The notes: generated from the sequence alone by a model not told the origin. DNA of 64,000 bases from Paracoccus luteus (GCF_004522155.1 NZ_SDEA01000003.1:197413-261412); one strand, 5' to 3'; positions 45,709 to 54,365 are shown, counted from the first letter of the stretch. Made by a program: numbers and translations.

Positions 45709-46674
45709 ATGACCCCGACGATGCGCGCGGCGGTCCTTGAGGGGCCGCAGCGGTTTTCCGTGGCCGAGGTGCCGGTGCCGCAGCCCGCCGCGGGCGAGGT
45801 GCTGATCCGGCTTGAGGGCTGCGGCGTCTGCGCGTCCAACGTGGAACCCTGGGAAGGCCAGCCGTGGTCCACATGGCCGGGCGCGCCGGGCGGCATGGGG
45901 CACGAGGGCTGGGGCTGCATTGCCGCCTTGGGGGAGGGGGTTGAGGGGCTGTCGTTGGCCCAGCGGGTCACGGCGCTGACGGAACGGTCCTATGCGGAAT
46001 ACGACGTCGCGCGGGCCGACATGGTGGTGCCGCTGCCCCCGTCCCTGGACGGAATGCCGGTGCCGGGTGAACCCGTGGCCTGCGCCATGAACATCTTCGC
46101 GCGCTCGGACGTGCGGGCGGGCCAGACCGTGGCGATCGTCGGCATCGGCTTTCTGGGCGCGATCCTGACGCGGCTGGCCACGGACGCGGGGGCACGGGTG
46201 ATCGCCGTGTCACGCCGGGCCGGGACGCTGGACCTCGCCCGCCGGATGGGGGCCGCCGAAACGGTGGTCATGGACGACCACTGGCGCATCATCGAGGACG
46301 TGAAGCGCCTGACCGGCGGCCGCATGGCCGAGCGGGTGATCGAATGCGTGGGCAAGCAGTGGCCACTGGACCTTGCGGGGGAACTGGTGGCCGAGGGCGG
46401 GCGTCTGGTCATCGCAGGCTATCATCAGGACGGGCCGCGGCAGGTGAACATGCAGATGTGGAACTGGAAGGGCATCGACATCGCCAGCGCCCACGAACGC
46501 GACCCGGGCGTCCGCGTGGCGGGGCTGCGGGCGGCGGTCGATGCGCTGGCCGCGGGGCGGCTGGACCTGTCGCCGCTGCTGAGCGGGGATTATCCGCTGG
46601 ACCGGCTGGGCGACGCGCTGGCGGCGACGCGCGACAAGCCGGGCGGCTTCGTCAAGGCGTGGGTGCGGCTGTGA
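45709..46674 (+). CDS. Zinc-type alcohol dehydrogenase family protein
   Basis: A 321-residue medium-chain dehydrogenase/reductase. The catalytic-zinc region is EGCGVCASNVEPW with GMGHEGWGCIAALGE (His-Glu), and the NAD site is QTVAIVGIGFLGAILTRLAT. The structural zinc loop is missing, which is typical of single-zinc members. It likely oxidises a polyol or sugar alcohol. It is followed by a 463-base repetitive gap and then a Gfo/Idh/MocA gene on the same strand, and may act with it on an inositol-type substrate. This is inferred from neighbours only. Confidence 0.85.
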   Translation: MTPTMRAAVLEGPQRFSVAEVPVPQPAAGEVLIRLEGCGVCASNVEPWEGQPWSTWPGAPGGMGHEGWGCIAALGEGVEGLSLAQRVTALTERSYAEYDVARADMVVPLPPSLDGMPVPGEPVACAMNIFARSDVRAGQTVAIVGIGFLGAILTRLATDAGARVIAVSRRAGTLDLARRMGAAETVVMDDHWRIIEDVKRLTGGRMAERVIECVGKQWPLDLAGELVAEGGRLVIAGYHQDGPRQVNMQMWNWKGIDIASAHERDPGVRVAGLRAAVDALAAGRLDLSPLLSGDYPLDRLGDALAATRDKPGGFVKAWVRL

Positions 46675-47137
46675 GACCGCGACGCATCGCCCCGTCAGGC
46701 GCGACGGTCGCCTGCGCGGCGGCGCACGCGGCGGCTGGCCCGGCGGCGCACGCGGCCGGCCGCCCAGCGGCGCACGTTGCCGCTGGCCCGGCGGCGCACG
46801 CGGGCGGCCGCCCAGCTGCGCACCCAACTGCCGCTGGCACGGCGGCTCGTCTGGCTTCTAACCCCGCCGCGCGCACGCCGGGGGGCGCGGCCCCTCGCCC
46901 GGCCCCCTGTCCGATCCCTTTCCCGGCCGCTCGCCCGATGTCTCGCCGGGCCGCCTTCCCGGCCCCTCGCCGGGCCGCCCGCCCGGCCGCGCGCCTGATC
47001 CCTCGCCCGACCGCTCGCCCTGCCCTTCGTCCCGCTCCTCTCCTCGCGCCGCCCCCGGCCGCTCGCCCGGCGGCGCACGCGGCCACTCGCCCGGCCCCTT
47101 GTCCCGCCCCCTGTCGGGCCGCACCGGGGGCTGCGCC
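46675..47137. repeat. Low-complexity gap with five 24-bp tandem repeats
   Basis: Units of 24 bp begin at 46719, 46743, 46767, 46791 and 46815, each starting GCGGCGCAC or GCTGCGCAC and ending GGCCCG or CGCCCA; one further copy lies near 47072. The remainder (46860-47060) is CCGGCCGCTCGCC-type filler. A frame is open across it (Ala-Ala-His-Ala..Gly-Pro), but it has no ribosome site and no gene-like composition, so no CDS is called. Confidence 0.75.
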
Positions 47138-48124
47138 GTGACCCGCCCGCGGCTGGGTTTCCTTGGCACCGGCTGGATCGGGCGGCATCGCATGGCGGCG
47201 TTGGCCGCGACCGGGCTGGCGCAGATCGTGGCGGTGGCCGAACCCGACGACGCCAGCGCGGCCGAGGCGCTGGCGCTGGCCCCCGGCGCGCGGCGGGTGG
47301 ACGGGCTGGACGCGCTGCTTGGCCCCGACATCGACGCGGTGGTGATCGCGACCCCCAGCGCCGCCCACGCCGCCCAGTCCATCGCCGCGCTGGACGCGGG
47401 CAAGGCCGTGTTCTGCCAAAAGCCGCTTGGCCGCACCGCCCCCGAGGTCGCGGCCGTCGTCGCCGCCGCCCGGCGCGCCGACCGGCTGCTGGGGGTGGAC
47501 CTGTCCTATCGCCACACGGCGGGGATGGTCGCCATCCGCAGGCTGCTGGCCGAACGCGCGCTGGGACATGTTTTCGGCGTGGATTTGCTGTTCCACAACG
47601 CCTGGGGGCCGGACAAGCCGTGGTTTTATTACCCGGCGCTGTCGGGCGGCGGCTGTGTCATCGACCTGGGCGTCCACATGGTCGACCTTGCCCTGTGGGC
47701 GCTGGACTGGCCCGAGGTCCGGGCCGTCGACAGCCGCCTTTACGCCAAGGGCGCGCCGCTGGCCGACCCCGCGGCGCAGGTCGAGGATTACGCCGTCGCC
47801 ACCCTTGATCTGGCGGGCGGGACGGTCGTGCGTCTGGGCTGTTCGTGGGGGCTGCAGGCGGGCCGCCCGGCGGTGATCGCGGCCGAGTTCTTCGGCACCG
47901 AAGGCGGGGCCAGCCTGCGCAACGTGGACGGATCGTTCCACGACCTGATCGCCGCCCGCCACCACCACATCCGCGAGGAACCCCTGACCGCCCTGCCCGA
48001 CGACTGGGGCGGCCGCGCCGCGGTGGACTGGCTGACCCGGCTGGCGCAGGGCGCGGGCCATGACCCCCAGGCAGGGCGGCTGGCGGACGTGGCGCGGGTG
48101 CTGGATCGCATCTACGGCCGCTGA
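47138..48124 (+). CDS. Gfo/Idh/MocA family oxidoreductase
   Basis: A 328-residue NAD(P)-dependent oxidoreductase. The start GTG 47138 gives VTRPRLGFLGTGWIGRHRMA, the family's Rossmann beginning. VFCQKPLGRTAPE carries the conserved Lys in the EKP-like motif (here QKP), and GGCVIDLGVHMVDLALW the conserved GxxxDxGxHxxD catalytic site. The family includes inositol dehydrogenases and sugar oxidoreductases. Closeness to inositol-3-phosphate synthase suggests an inositol or inosose substrate, though this is an inference. A frame open to 47099 is ignored because it lacks a ribosome site. Confidence 0.86.
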   Translation: MTRPRLGFLGTGWIGRHRMAALAATGLAQIVAVAEPDDASAAEALALAPGARRVDGLDALLGPDIDAVVIATPSAAHAAQSIAALDAGKAVFCQKPLGRTAPEVAAVVAAARRADRLLGVDLSYRHTAGMVAIRRLLAERALGHVFGVDLLFHNAWGPDKPWFYYPALSGGGCVIDLGVHMVDLALWALDWPEVRAVDSRLYAKGAPLADPAAQVEDYAVATLDLAGGTVVRLGCSWGLQAGRPAVIAAEFFGTEGGASLRNVDGSFHDLIAARHHHIREEPLTALPDDWGGRAAVDWLTRLAQGAGHDPQAGRLADVARVLDRIYGR

Positions 48125-48210
48125 GGGCCAGCAGCACGAAGCCGGCCGCTGCGCGAGGACGGGCGGTCACGCCGCCTGTTTAGAACCTGCGCTGCGTTTG
48201 TCCGCCGACG

Positions 48211-48549
48211 ATGTATAATGGCCCCGCAAATCGCACCGTGCCGGTGCCGCACAGGGGGGAAACACATCTGCGCCTGCCGGGCCACGGCGATCAGGGGCCC
48301 ACGCTTGAAATCTTCAACTATAACATCATGCAGGAAAAATCCCCGATCGCGGTCAACCGGCCGGGATCTGGACATATCGCGTTCGTGGTGGACGACGTGC
48401 CCGCCGCGCGCGAGGCGGTGCTTGCCGCCGGCGGCGCGCCGGTGGGCGAGGTGGTGACGCTGACGAACGCGGCCGGGGCCAGGCTGACCTGGGTCTATGT
48501 GACCGACCCCGAGGGGAACGTTCTCGAACTGCAATCACGGCCGAAATAG
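48211..48549 (+). pseudogene. VOC (glyoxalase-like) protein remnant lacking the N-terminal half
   Basis: The frame encodes ETHLRLPGHGDQGPTLEIFN then GSGHIAFVVDDVPAAREAVL and VYVTDPEGNVLELQS, the second beta-alpha-beta module and metal-ligand Glu of VOC proteins. Full-length relatives carry about 45 more residues before ETHLRLPG. Upstream here there is only unrelated sequence back to the Gfo/Idh/MocA stop. A TATAAT at 48214-48219 lies inside the start region without a good -35. It is therefore best read as a 5'-truncated gene; expression of a fragment cannot be excluded. Confidence 0.65.
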
Positions 48550-48659
48550 CCGGTGCCCATGCCTTCGGCGACGGGCCGACGCATCCCCCCCGACGAACGC
48601 CGTCGGAACCGTGGCCGCCGATCGGCAGGCCCGCGCACCGGGGCCTGCCTGACCTCACA

Positions 48660-49160
48660 TCACTGCGCGGCGCGGTTCAGGCGCGCCTCGGCGACCTTGG
48701 TCAGCTTTTCGTCGGCAGCGTATTCCTCGGCCAGGTTCTGCTGCAGCACCGCGGCGGCGTCGTCGCGGCCCAGTTCCCGCGACCATGCGATCAGCGTGCC
48801 ATAGCGGGTGATCTCGTAATGCTCGACCGCCTGCGCCGATGCGGCCAGCGCCGCGTCCAGAACCGACTTGTCGGCGATGTCTGCCGCGGTCTCGTCGGCT
48901 TCCTTGATGATGCCGTCGATGGCCGGGCAATCCACGCCCTTGGGCGACAGGCCCAGCATCCCGAACACCTGCTCAAGCCGCGTGACGTGGTTCAGGGTTT
49001 CCTGCAGGTGCTGTTCAAAGCCCTGCTTCAGCGTCGGGTCGGTCGCCTTCGAGATCATCTTGGGCAGCGCCTTGGTGATCTGGTTCTCGGCGTAATAGAT
49101 GTCCTGCAGCGTGTGGACATACAGATCCTGCAGGGTCTCGATGTTCTTCATCAGCGCCAT
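48660..49160 (-). CDS. DUF892 (YciF/YciE-like) ferritin-like protein
   Basis: A 166-residue four-helix-bundle protein: ETLQDLYVHTLQDIYYAENQ, FEQHLQETLNHVTRLEQVFG, IDGIIKEADETAADIADKSV and EHYEITRYGTLIAWSRELG, with the E/H positions that form the ferritin-like di-iron site. Family members accumulate in stress and stationary phase and their enzymatic role is unclear. ATG 49160 follows an upstream GGAG. It is monocistronic and divergent from the pyruvyltransferase gene, with about 245 bases between that hold no clear feature. Confidence 0.9.
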   Translation of the reverse strand: MALMKNIETLQDLYVHTLQDIYYAENQITKALPKMISKATDPTLKQGFEQHLQETLNHVTRLEQVFGMLGLSPKGVDCPAIDGIIKEADETAADIADKSVLDAALAASAQAVEHYEITRYGTLIAWSRELGRDDAAAVLQQNLAEEYAADEKLTKVAEARLNRAAQ

Positions 49161-49406
49161 GATCGACTCCGTCGGTGAAAGACCCGCCGGGCAGGATCGC
49201 CGGGCGGGCGGGGACGCAGCCCAACACGCCGGGGCCGCGCGGGTTTCCCGGCTTGACATAGTTTGCACCCTTGGCCCCGGCGATGCCTCAAGGCTGGACG
49301 AACGCCGCCGCGGCTGGTTCAACCGTGCGTGACGGCGGCGCGCAGCACGGCGCCCGCCCGCCGGGGCCGCCCGCGCCGCCCCGCCCCGGACAAGGGAATG
49401 TTTGCG

Positions 49407-50465
49407 ATGCGCATAGGCGTTCTGACCTTTCACCGCTGCATCAATTACGGAAGCTATTGGCAGGCGCGCTGCCTGGTGCAGGCGATCGCGGCGCGCGGGC
49501 ATGACGCGGTGCTGCTGGACCACCGGTCCTGCGCCGTCACCTCGGCCGAGTGGCGCTATGCCTTCAACCCGCAGGCGCCCGAACGCAGCAGCCGCGCCGA
49601 TTTGCGGCTTTACGGCGCCAAGCTGCGCCGGTTCGCGGCCGCGCAGGCCGACCTGCCGCTGTCGGACCCGTTTCCGCTGGACCAGCCGGGTCTGATGCCC
49701 GCCGTCGACCTGGCCCTGATCGGCAGTGACGAGGTCTTCAACCTGCGCCACCCGTGGTATGGCGGCAAGCCGCTGTTCTGGGGCGCGGGGCTGAACGCGG
49801 CCCGCGTCGCCAGCTATGCCGCCAGCTTCGGCAACCACGACGCCGACTGGGGCATCCCCGCGCATCAGGCCGGGCTGCTGCGGGGGCTGGACGCGGTGTC
49901 GGTGCGCGACGCCAACAGCCTGCGCCTGGTGCGCGAGGCGGCGGGGCTGGACGCGGCGCTGGTGCTGGACCCGGTCCTGCTGTCGCCGCCGCATGTCTCG
50001 CCCCCGCCCGCCGAGGGCGCGGGGTATGTGCTGGTCTATGGGCACCACCTGCCCGGCTGGTTCGCGGACCGGGTGCAGGCGGCCGCAAGGCGGCGGGGGC
50101 TGCGCACGCTCAGCGTCGGGTATCGCAACGACTGGGCCGACGAACAGCGGCTGGACGCGGGCCCGGCCGAGTTCGCGGCGCTGGTCGCGGGCGCGGCCGC
50201 GGTCGCCACGACCTATTTCCACGGCTGCTGCTTTGCGCTGGTGAACGGCCGCCCGCTGGCCTGCGCGCCGTCCGATTACCGCTGGAACAAGGTGCGCGAC
50301 CTGACCGCGCTGCTGGGGGCGGAACGGCACCTGACGTTTTCCGACGACGACCCCGCGCGAATGGACGCGCTGCTGGCGGAACCCGCGTCGCCCGCAGTGG
50401 CCGACCGGCTGGCGACGCTGCGCGCGCAATCATGGTCGTGGCTGGACAAGGTGCTGGCCGCATGA
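49407..50465 (+). CDS. Polysaccharide pyruvyl transferase family protein
   Basis: A 352-residue protein with the fold of pyruvyl transferases: MRIGVLTFHRCINYGSYWQA, IGSDEVFNLRHPWYGGKPLF, SYAASFGNHD, VSVRDANSLRLVREAAGLDA, VLDPVLLSPP and TYFHGCCFALVNGRPL. Members put a pyruvate ketal on sugars of exopolysaccharides. ATG 49407 is chosen because AAGGGA at 49392-49397 is nine bases upstream; ATG 49398 touches that site. The stop overlaps the FrhB-like gene (ATGA), a pair usual in surface polysaccharide clusters. Confidence 0.87.
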   Translation: MRIGVLTFHRCINYGSYWQARCLVQAIAARGHDAVLLDHRSCAVTSAEWRYAFNPQAPERSSRADLRLYGAKLRRFAAAQADLPLSDPFPLDQPGLMPAVDLALIGSDEVFNLRHPWYGGKPLFWGAGLNAARVASYAASFGNHDADWGIPAHQAGLLRGLDAVSVRDANSLRLVREAAGLDAALVLDPVLLSPPHVSPPPAEGAGYVLVYGHHLPGWFADRVQAAARRRGLRTLSVGYRNDWADEQRLDAGPAEFAALVAGAAAVATTYFHGCCFALVNGRPLACAPSDYRWNKVRDLTALLGAERHLTFSDDDPARMDALLAEPASPAVADRLATLRAQSWSWLDKVLAA

Positions 50466-52063
50466 CGGCGCAACCGCCTGTCACGCCCGCCCCGCCCGCC
50501 GTGCCTGCCGTCGCCTCGCTCGCAGCCCCGCTGGTCGCGCCTATCGCCTCCTCGCCCGCCGCGCCTGCCGTCGCCTCGCCCGCCGCTGCGTCCGCCCCCG
50601 TCCCGCCCCCCGCGCCTCGGGTCGCCCCTACCGTCACCCCGCCGCCCGCCTTGTCCGCCGCCCCACCCGTCGTCAGCCCGCGCCAGATCATCCGGTCGGG
50701 GCTGTGCATCGGCTGCGGGTCGTGCGCCGTGGGGCGGGCGGACCGGGGCGTGGGCATGGGCTGGGACGGATACGGCCAGATCCGGCCGCAGGGCGCGCCC
50801 GCGTGGCTGTCCACCCCCGACGCCGGGTTTTCCGCCCGCTGCCCGTTCTCGCCCGCCGCCGCGAACGAGGATGCCATCGCCGCCGCGCGGTTCCCCGACG
50901 CGCCCCTGCACGACGGCCGCATCGGGCGCCATATCTCGTGCCACGTGGGCGCGGTGGCGCAGCCGCCGTTCCGCGAACGCGGCAGTTCCGGCGGGCTGAC
51001 GACATGGGTCGCGGCCGAGCTGATGGCCCGCGGCGACATCGACGGCGTGCTGCACGTCCATCCGGCGGGGGCAGAGGGGGGGCCGGGCCAGCCGTTCTTC
51101 GGCTATCGCATCGCGCGCACGGCCGACGCGCTGATGGCGGGGGCGCGGTCGCGGTATCATCCCGTGCATCTGGCGCAGGTGCTGGACGAGGTGCGGGCAG
51201 TGCCCGGGCGCTATGCGGTGATCGGCATCCCCTGCTTCATCAAGGCGGTGCATCTGGCCCGCGCGCAGGACGCGGTGCTGGACGAACGCATCGCGGTCAC
51301 GCTGGGGCTGTTCTGCGGGCACATGAAAAGCGCGCGTTTCGTCACCAGTTTCGCGTGGCAGATGGGCGTCGATCCGGGCCGGGTGCGGGCCGTCGAATAC
51401 CGCCGCAAGGACACGGCGCGCCCCGCCAACGTCTATACCGCCGAACTGACGCTGGACGGCGGCACGACTGCGGTGCGCGACTGGTGGAACCTGGCCGACG
51501 GCGACTGGGGCGCGGGATATTTCCAGAACAGCGCCTGCAATTTCTGCGACGACGTGGTGGCCGAGACGGCCGACGTCAGCTTTGGCGATGCCTGGGTGGA
51601 ACCCTATTCCTCGGACGGGCGCGGCACCAACGTGGTGATCGTGCGCGCCCCCCGGATACAGGCGCTGATCGACGCGGGCATCGCCGACGGCCGGCTGGAG
51701 CTGTCGCCGGTGGACGCGGGTTTCGTCGCGGACACGCAGGCGGCCGGGTTACGCCAGCGGCGCGAGGGGCTGGCTTACCGGCTGACCTGGGCGCGCCGGG
51801 GCATCCGCCCGGTCAAGCGGGTCGCGCCATCCGCCGCGGGGCTGCCTGTGCGCAGGCGCGCCGTCTATCGCACCCGCGCCGCGATCAGCGCCTGGTCGCA
51901 CCGCATGGCGCGGCTGTCGGCGGCGTTGGGGCGGCCGGGCCTGTATGTCGGCTGGGCGCGCCGGGCCTATGCCGTCTATGAGGGGCTGACCTATCGCCGC
52001 GGCAGGCTGGCCGCCGCCTTCGACCGCATCGAGCGGCGGCTGGGCGGCCCGCCGGGCGACTGA
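50462..52063 (+). CDS. Coenzyme F420 hydrogenase/dehydrogenase beta-subunit-like (FrhB) protein with Pro/Ala-rich N-terminus
   Basis: A 533-residue protein. The first 73 residues are almost entirely Pro, Ala, Val and Ser. Then a ferredoxin-like cluster (SGLCIGCGSCAVG), a CxxG site (ISCHVGAVA), the FrhB domain (RERGSSGGLTTWVAAELMAR, YAVIGIPCFIKAVHLARAQD, LGLFCGHMKSARFVTSFAWQ) and a second cysteine motif (NSACNFCDDVVAETADVSFG). The C-terminal 100 residues are basic. FrhB-like proteins are usually next to pyruvyltransferases in polysaccharide loci of bacteria that lack F420 hydrogenase; their role is unknown. The tail-like N-terminus is unlike typical homologues. Confidence 0.82.
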   Translation: MTAQPPVTPAPPAVPAVASLAAPLVAPIASSPAAPAVASPAAASAPVPPPAPRVAPTVTPPPALSAAPPVVSPRQIIRSGLCIGCGSCAVGRADRGVGMGWDGYGQIRPQGAPAWLSTPDAGFSARCPFSPAAANEDAIAAARFPDAPLHDGRIGRHISCHVGAVAQPPFRERGSSGGLTTWVAAELMARGDIDGVLHVHPAGAEGGPGQPFFGYRIARTADALMAGARSRYHPVHLAQVLDEVRAVPGRYAVIGIPCFIKAVHLARAQDAVLDERIAVTLGLFCGHMKSARFVTSFAWQMGVDPGRVRAVEYRRKDTARPANVYTAELTLDGGTTAVRDWWNLADGDWGAGYFQNSACNFCDDVVAETADVSFGDAWVEPYSSDGRGTNVVIVRAPRIQALIDAGIADGRLELSPVDAGFVADTQAAGLRQRREGLAYRLTWARRGIRPVKRVAPSAAGLPVRRRAVYRTRAAISAWSHRMARLSAALGRPGLYVGWARRAYAVYEGLTYRRGRLAAAFDRIERRLGGPPGD

Positions 52064-52220
52064 GGCCCGCCGCCAAGCGCCGCAGCGCCCCGCCGCCGCG
52101 ACTGCCGCCACCACAACCGCCGCCGACCCCCGCCAGCGGCCGCCGCTGCCGGCCGCCGTCGCCGCAGGCCACCGCCGACCCCAGCCGCCGGCCGCCGGCC
52201 GCCGCGACCGGACGGAAGTT
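52064..52220. other. C/G-rich low-complexity intergenic stretch
   Basis: CCGCCG, CGCCGC and GGCCGCCG blocks alternate, with three copies of GGCCGCCG(C/G)C and two of CCACCGCCGACCCC. No gene is visible. It separates the FrhB-like gene from the DEAD-box promoter. Confidence 0.5.
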
Positions 52221-52249
52221 TTGACTCGGGCGCGCGCAGCCGCTATGGG
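52221..52249 (+). promoter_or_regulatory. Predicted promoter of the DEAD-box helicase
   Basis: -35 TTGACT (52221-52226), 17-base spacer, -10 TATGGG (52244-52249). The start would be near 52256, leaving a leader of about 95 bases before ATG 52350. Long leaders are typical of cold-regulated helicase genes, but no cold box can be asserted. Confidence 0.5.
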
Positions 52250-52349
52250 CGGTCCTTTCGGCCAGACGCTCCGGCGCGGTCGCCATAGGGGGCGATCGCA
52301 GGGGACAGGTGCCGTCCATCGGTGCACGGCACCCCTTCAGGCGAACACG

Positions 52350-54365
52350 ATGACCAGTTTTGACCTTGCCGCGCCGCTTTCCGCGGCCCTGGCCGACAAG
52401 GGCTATTCCACCCTTACCCCCGTGCAGCAGGCGGTCCTCGCCCCCGATGCGGCGGGGCGCGACATCCTGGTGTCGGCCCAGACCGGGTCGGGCAAGACCG
52501 TCGCCTTCGGGCTGGCGATCGCCACGAACATCCTGGACGGCGACAGCCTGCCGCTGGGCGGCCTGCCGGTGGCGCTGGCCATCGCGCCGACGCGCGAACT
52601 GGCGCTGCAGGTCGCGCGCGAGCTGGGGTGGCTTTACGCCAGCGCCGGGGCGCAGATCGCGACCTGCGTCGGCGGCATGGACTATCGCACCGAACGCCGG
52701 GCGCTGGCGCGCGGCGCGCATATCGTCGTGGGCACCCCCGGCCGGCTGCGCGACCACATCGAACGCGGCAGCCTTGACCTGTCGATGCTTCGCGCCTGCG
52801 TCCTGGACGAGGCGGACGAGATGCTGGACCTGGGCTTCCGCGAGGACCTGGAGTTCATCCTGCAATCCGCCCCCGCCGACCGGCGGACGCTGATGTTCTC
52901 GGCCACGGTGCCCGCGGCCATCGCGAAACTGGCGACCGAGTTCCAGCGCGACGCGCTGCGCATCGTCGCCACCGGCGAGGCGCGCCAGCACGGCGACATC
53001 GCGTATCGCGCGATCAGCGTGGCGTCGCGCGACCGCGAGAACGCGATCTTCAACCTGCTGCGCTTTCACGAGGCGCGGACGGCGATCATCTTCTGCAAGA
53101 CGCGCGCCAACGTGAACCACCTGCTGGCGCGCATGGGCAACCGCGGCTTCAAGGCCGTGGCGCTGTCGGGCGAGTTGAGCCAGCAGGAACGCACCCACGC
53201 CCTGCAGGCGCTGCGCGACGGGCGGGCGCGGGTGTGCGTGGCGACCGACGTGGCCGCGCGCGGCATCGACCTGCCGGGGCTGGAACTGGTGATCCACGCC
53301 GACCTGCCGACCAACGCCGACACCTTGCTGCACCGTTCGGGCCGCACCGGCCGCGCCGGGGCCAAGGGCGTGTCGGCGCTGATCGTGCCCCCGGCGGAGT
53401 TCAAGAAGGCGCAGCGCCTGCTGGCGCAGGCGCGGGTGCAGGCCGAATGGGGGCCGGCGCCCTCGTCCGAGGATGTGCGCGCGCAAGACGACCAGCGCAT
53501 GCTGGACCATCCCGCCCTGACCGCCGCCCCCGACGAGGACACCGCCGCCGCCGACCAGTTGCTGGACCGGTTCGGCGCGCAGCAGGTCGCGGCCGCCTTC
53601 ATCCGCCTGTGGCGCGAAGGCCGCCCCGCCCCCGAGGAGCTGGCGGACCCGCCCGCCAGCCCCGGCGCCCCCGCCGCCCCGCGCGAGCGCGGCGAGTTCG
53701 GCGAGGCGGTCTGGTTCGCGCTGTCGGTCGGCCACACCGGCCGCGCCGAGGCGCGATGGCTGCTGCCCAAGATCTGCGAGGCGGGCGGCATCACCCGCGA
53801 CGGCATCGGCGCGATCCGGGTGCGCCAGGACGAAAGCTATGTCCAGATCGCGGCCGCCCTCGCCCCCCGGTTCGGCCAGGGGGTCGAGCTTGAGCCGGGC
53901 CTTGCCATGCGCCGCCTGAACGGCGAGCCGCCGCTGGACGAACGCGGCGCGCGCCCCGCGCCCCGCCCCCGCCCCGCGCCCCGCCCCGCACCCCGCGCAG
54001 CGGTGGCGGAGGCCGAGGCGCCGCGCCCCCGCTGGACCCCCGACGACCGGCAGGACGGCGAGATGGGCAGGGCGCATGCGGCCACGGGCGGCGATGCCGA
54101 ACGGCCGAAGCGCCCCGCGAGGGACCGCAGCGCCCCGGTGGGACAGGACGACGCGCGAAAAAGTTTCCCGGCGAAAAAGCCCGGCCCCAAGCCCCGCGCG
54201 ACGCAGGCCGACACGCCCCCCCACCGCGCCGCGTCGGGCAAGCCCGGCAAGCCCGCGTGGAAATCCGACCCCGGCGGCGCGCCCAAGCCCCGCGCGCCGT
54301 TCCGGCCCAAGGGTCCGGGCGGCGCGGGCAAGCCCAAGGGCCAAGGCAAGCCGCCGAAACGCTGA
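52350..54365 (+). CDS. DEAD-box RNA helicase with a basic C-terminal tail
   Basis: A 671-residue ATP-dependent RNA helicase. Motifs in order: Q motif in PVQQAVLAP, Walker A SAQTGSGKT, Ia PTRELALQ, DEAD (VLDEADEMLDLGF), SAT (LMFSATVP), IV (AIIFCKTRANVNHLL), V (VCVATDVAARGIDLPGL) and VI (HRSGRTGRAG). The region 440-545 resembles the DbpA-type RNA-binding domain (VWFALSVGHTGRAEARWLLP). The last 125 residues are a Pro/Arg/Lys-rich tail ending in GAGKPKGQGKPPKR. Such helicases aid ribosome assembly and cold adaptation. The gene has its own promoter and ends in a repeat-filled gap. Confidence 0.93.
   Translation: MTSFDLAAPLSAALADKGYSTLTPVQQAVLAPDAAGRDILVSAQTGSGKTVAFGLAIATNILDGDSLPLGGLPVALAIAPTRELALQVARELGWLYASAGAQIATCVGGMDYRTERRALARGAHIVVGTPGRLRDHIERGSLDLSMLRACVLDEADEMLDLGFREDLEFILQSAPADRRTLMFSATVPAAIAKLATEFQRDALRIVATGEARQHGDIAYRAISVASRDRENAIFNLLRFHEARTAIIFCKTRANVNHLLARMGNRGFKAVALSGELSQQERTHALQALRDGRARVCVATDVAARGIDLPGLELVIHADLPTNADTLLHRSGRTGRAGAKGVSALIVPPAEFKKAQRLLAQARVQAEWGPAPSSEDVRAQDDQRMLDHPALTAAPDEDTAAADQLLDRFGAQQVAAAFIRLWREGRPAPEELADPPASPGAPAAPRERGEFGEAVWFALSVGHTGRAEARWLLPKICEAGGITRDGIGAIRVRQDESYVQIAAALAPRFGQGVELEPGLAMRRLNGEPPLDERGARPAPRPRPAPRPAPRAAVAEAEAPRPRWTPDDRQDGEMGRAHAATGGDAERPKRPARDRSAPVGQDDARKSFPAKKPGPKPRATQADTPPHRAASGKPGKPAWKSDPGGAPKPRAPFRPKGPGGAGKPKGQGKPPKR

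Noticed and set aside
46675..47137. Phage or transposon insertion in the alcohol dehydrogenase/Gfo gap
   Set aside because: No integrase, transposase, target duplication or terminal inverted repeats; base composition is like the rest.
46344..47141. Ala/His/Pro-rich frame through the 24-bp repeats
   Set aside because: It starts inside the alcohol dehydrogenase gene in another frame and has no ribosome site; treated as repeat DNA.
48553..48659. Small ORF between the VOC remnant and the DUF892 gene
   Set aside because: Arg-rich, no ribosome site; nothing supports coding.
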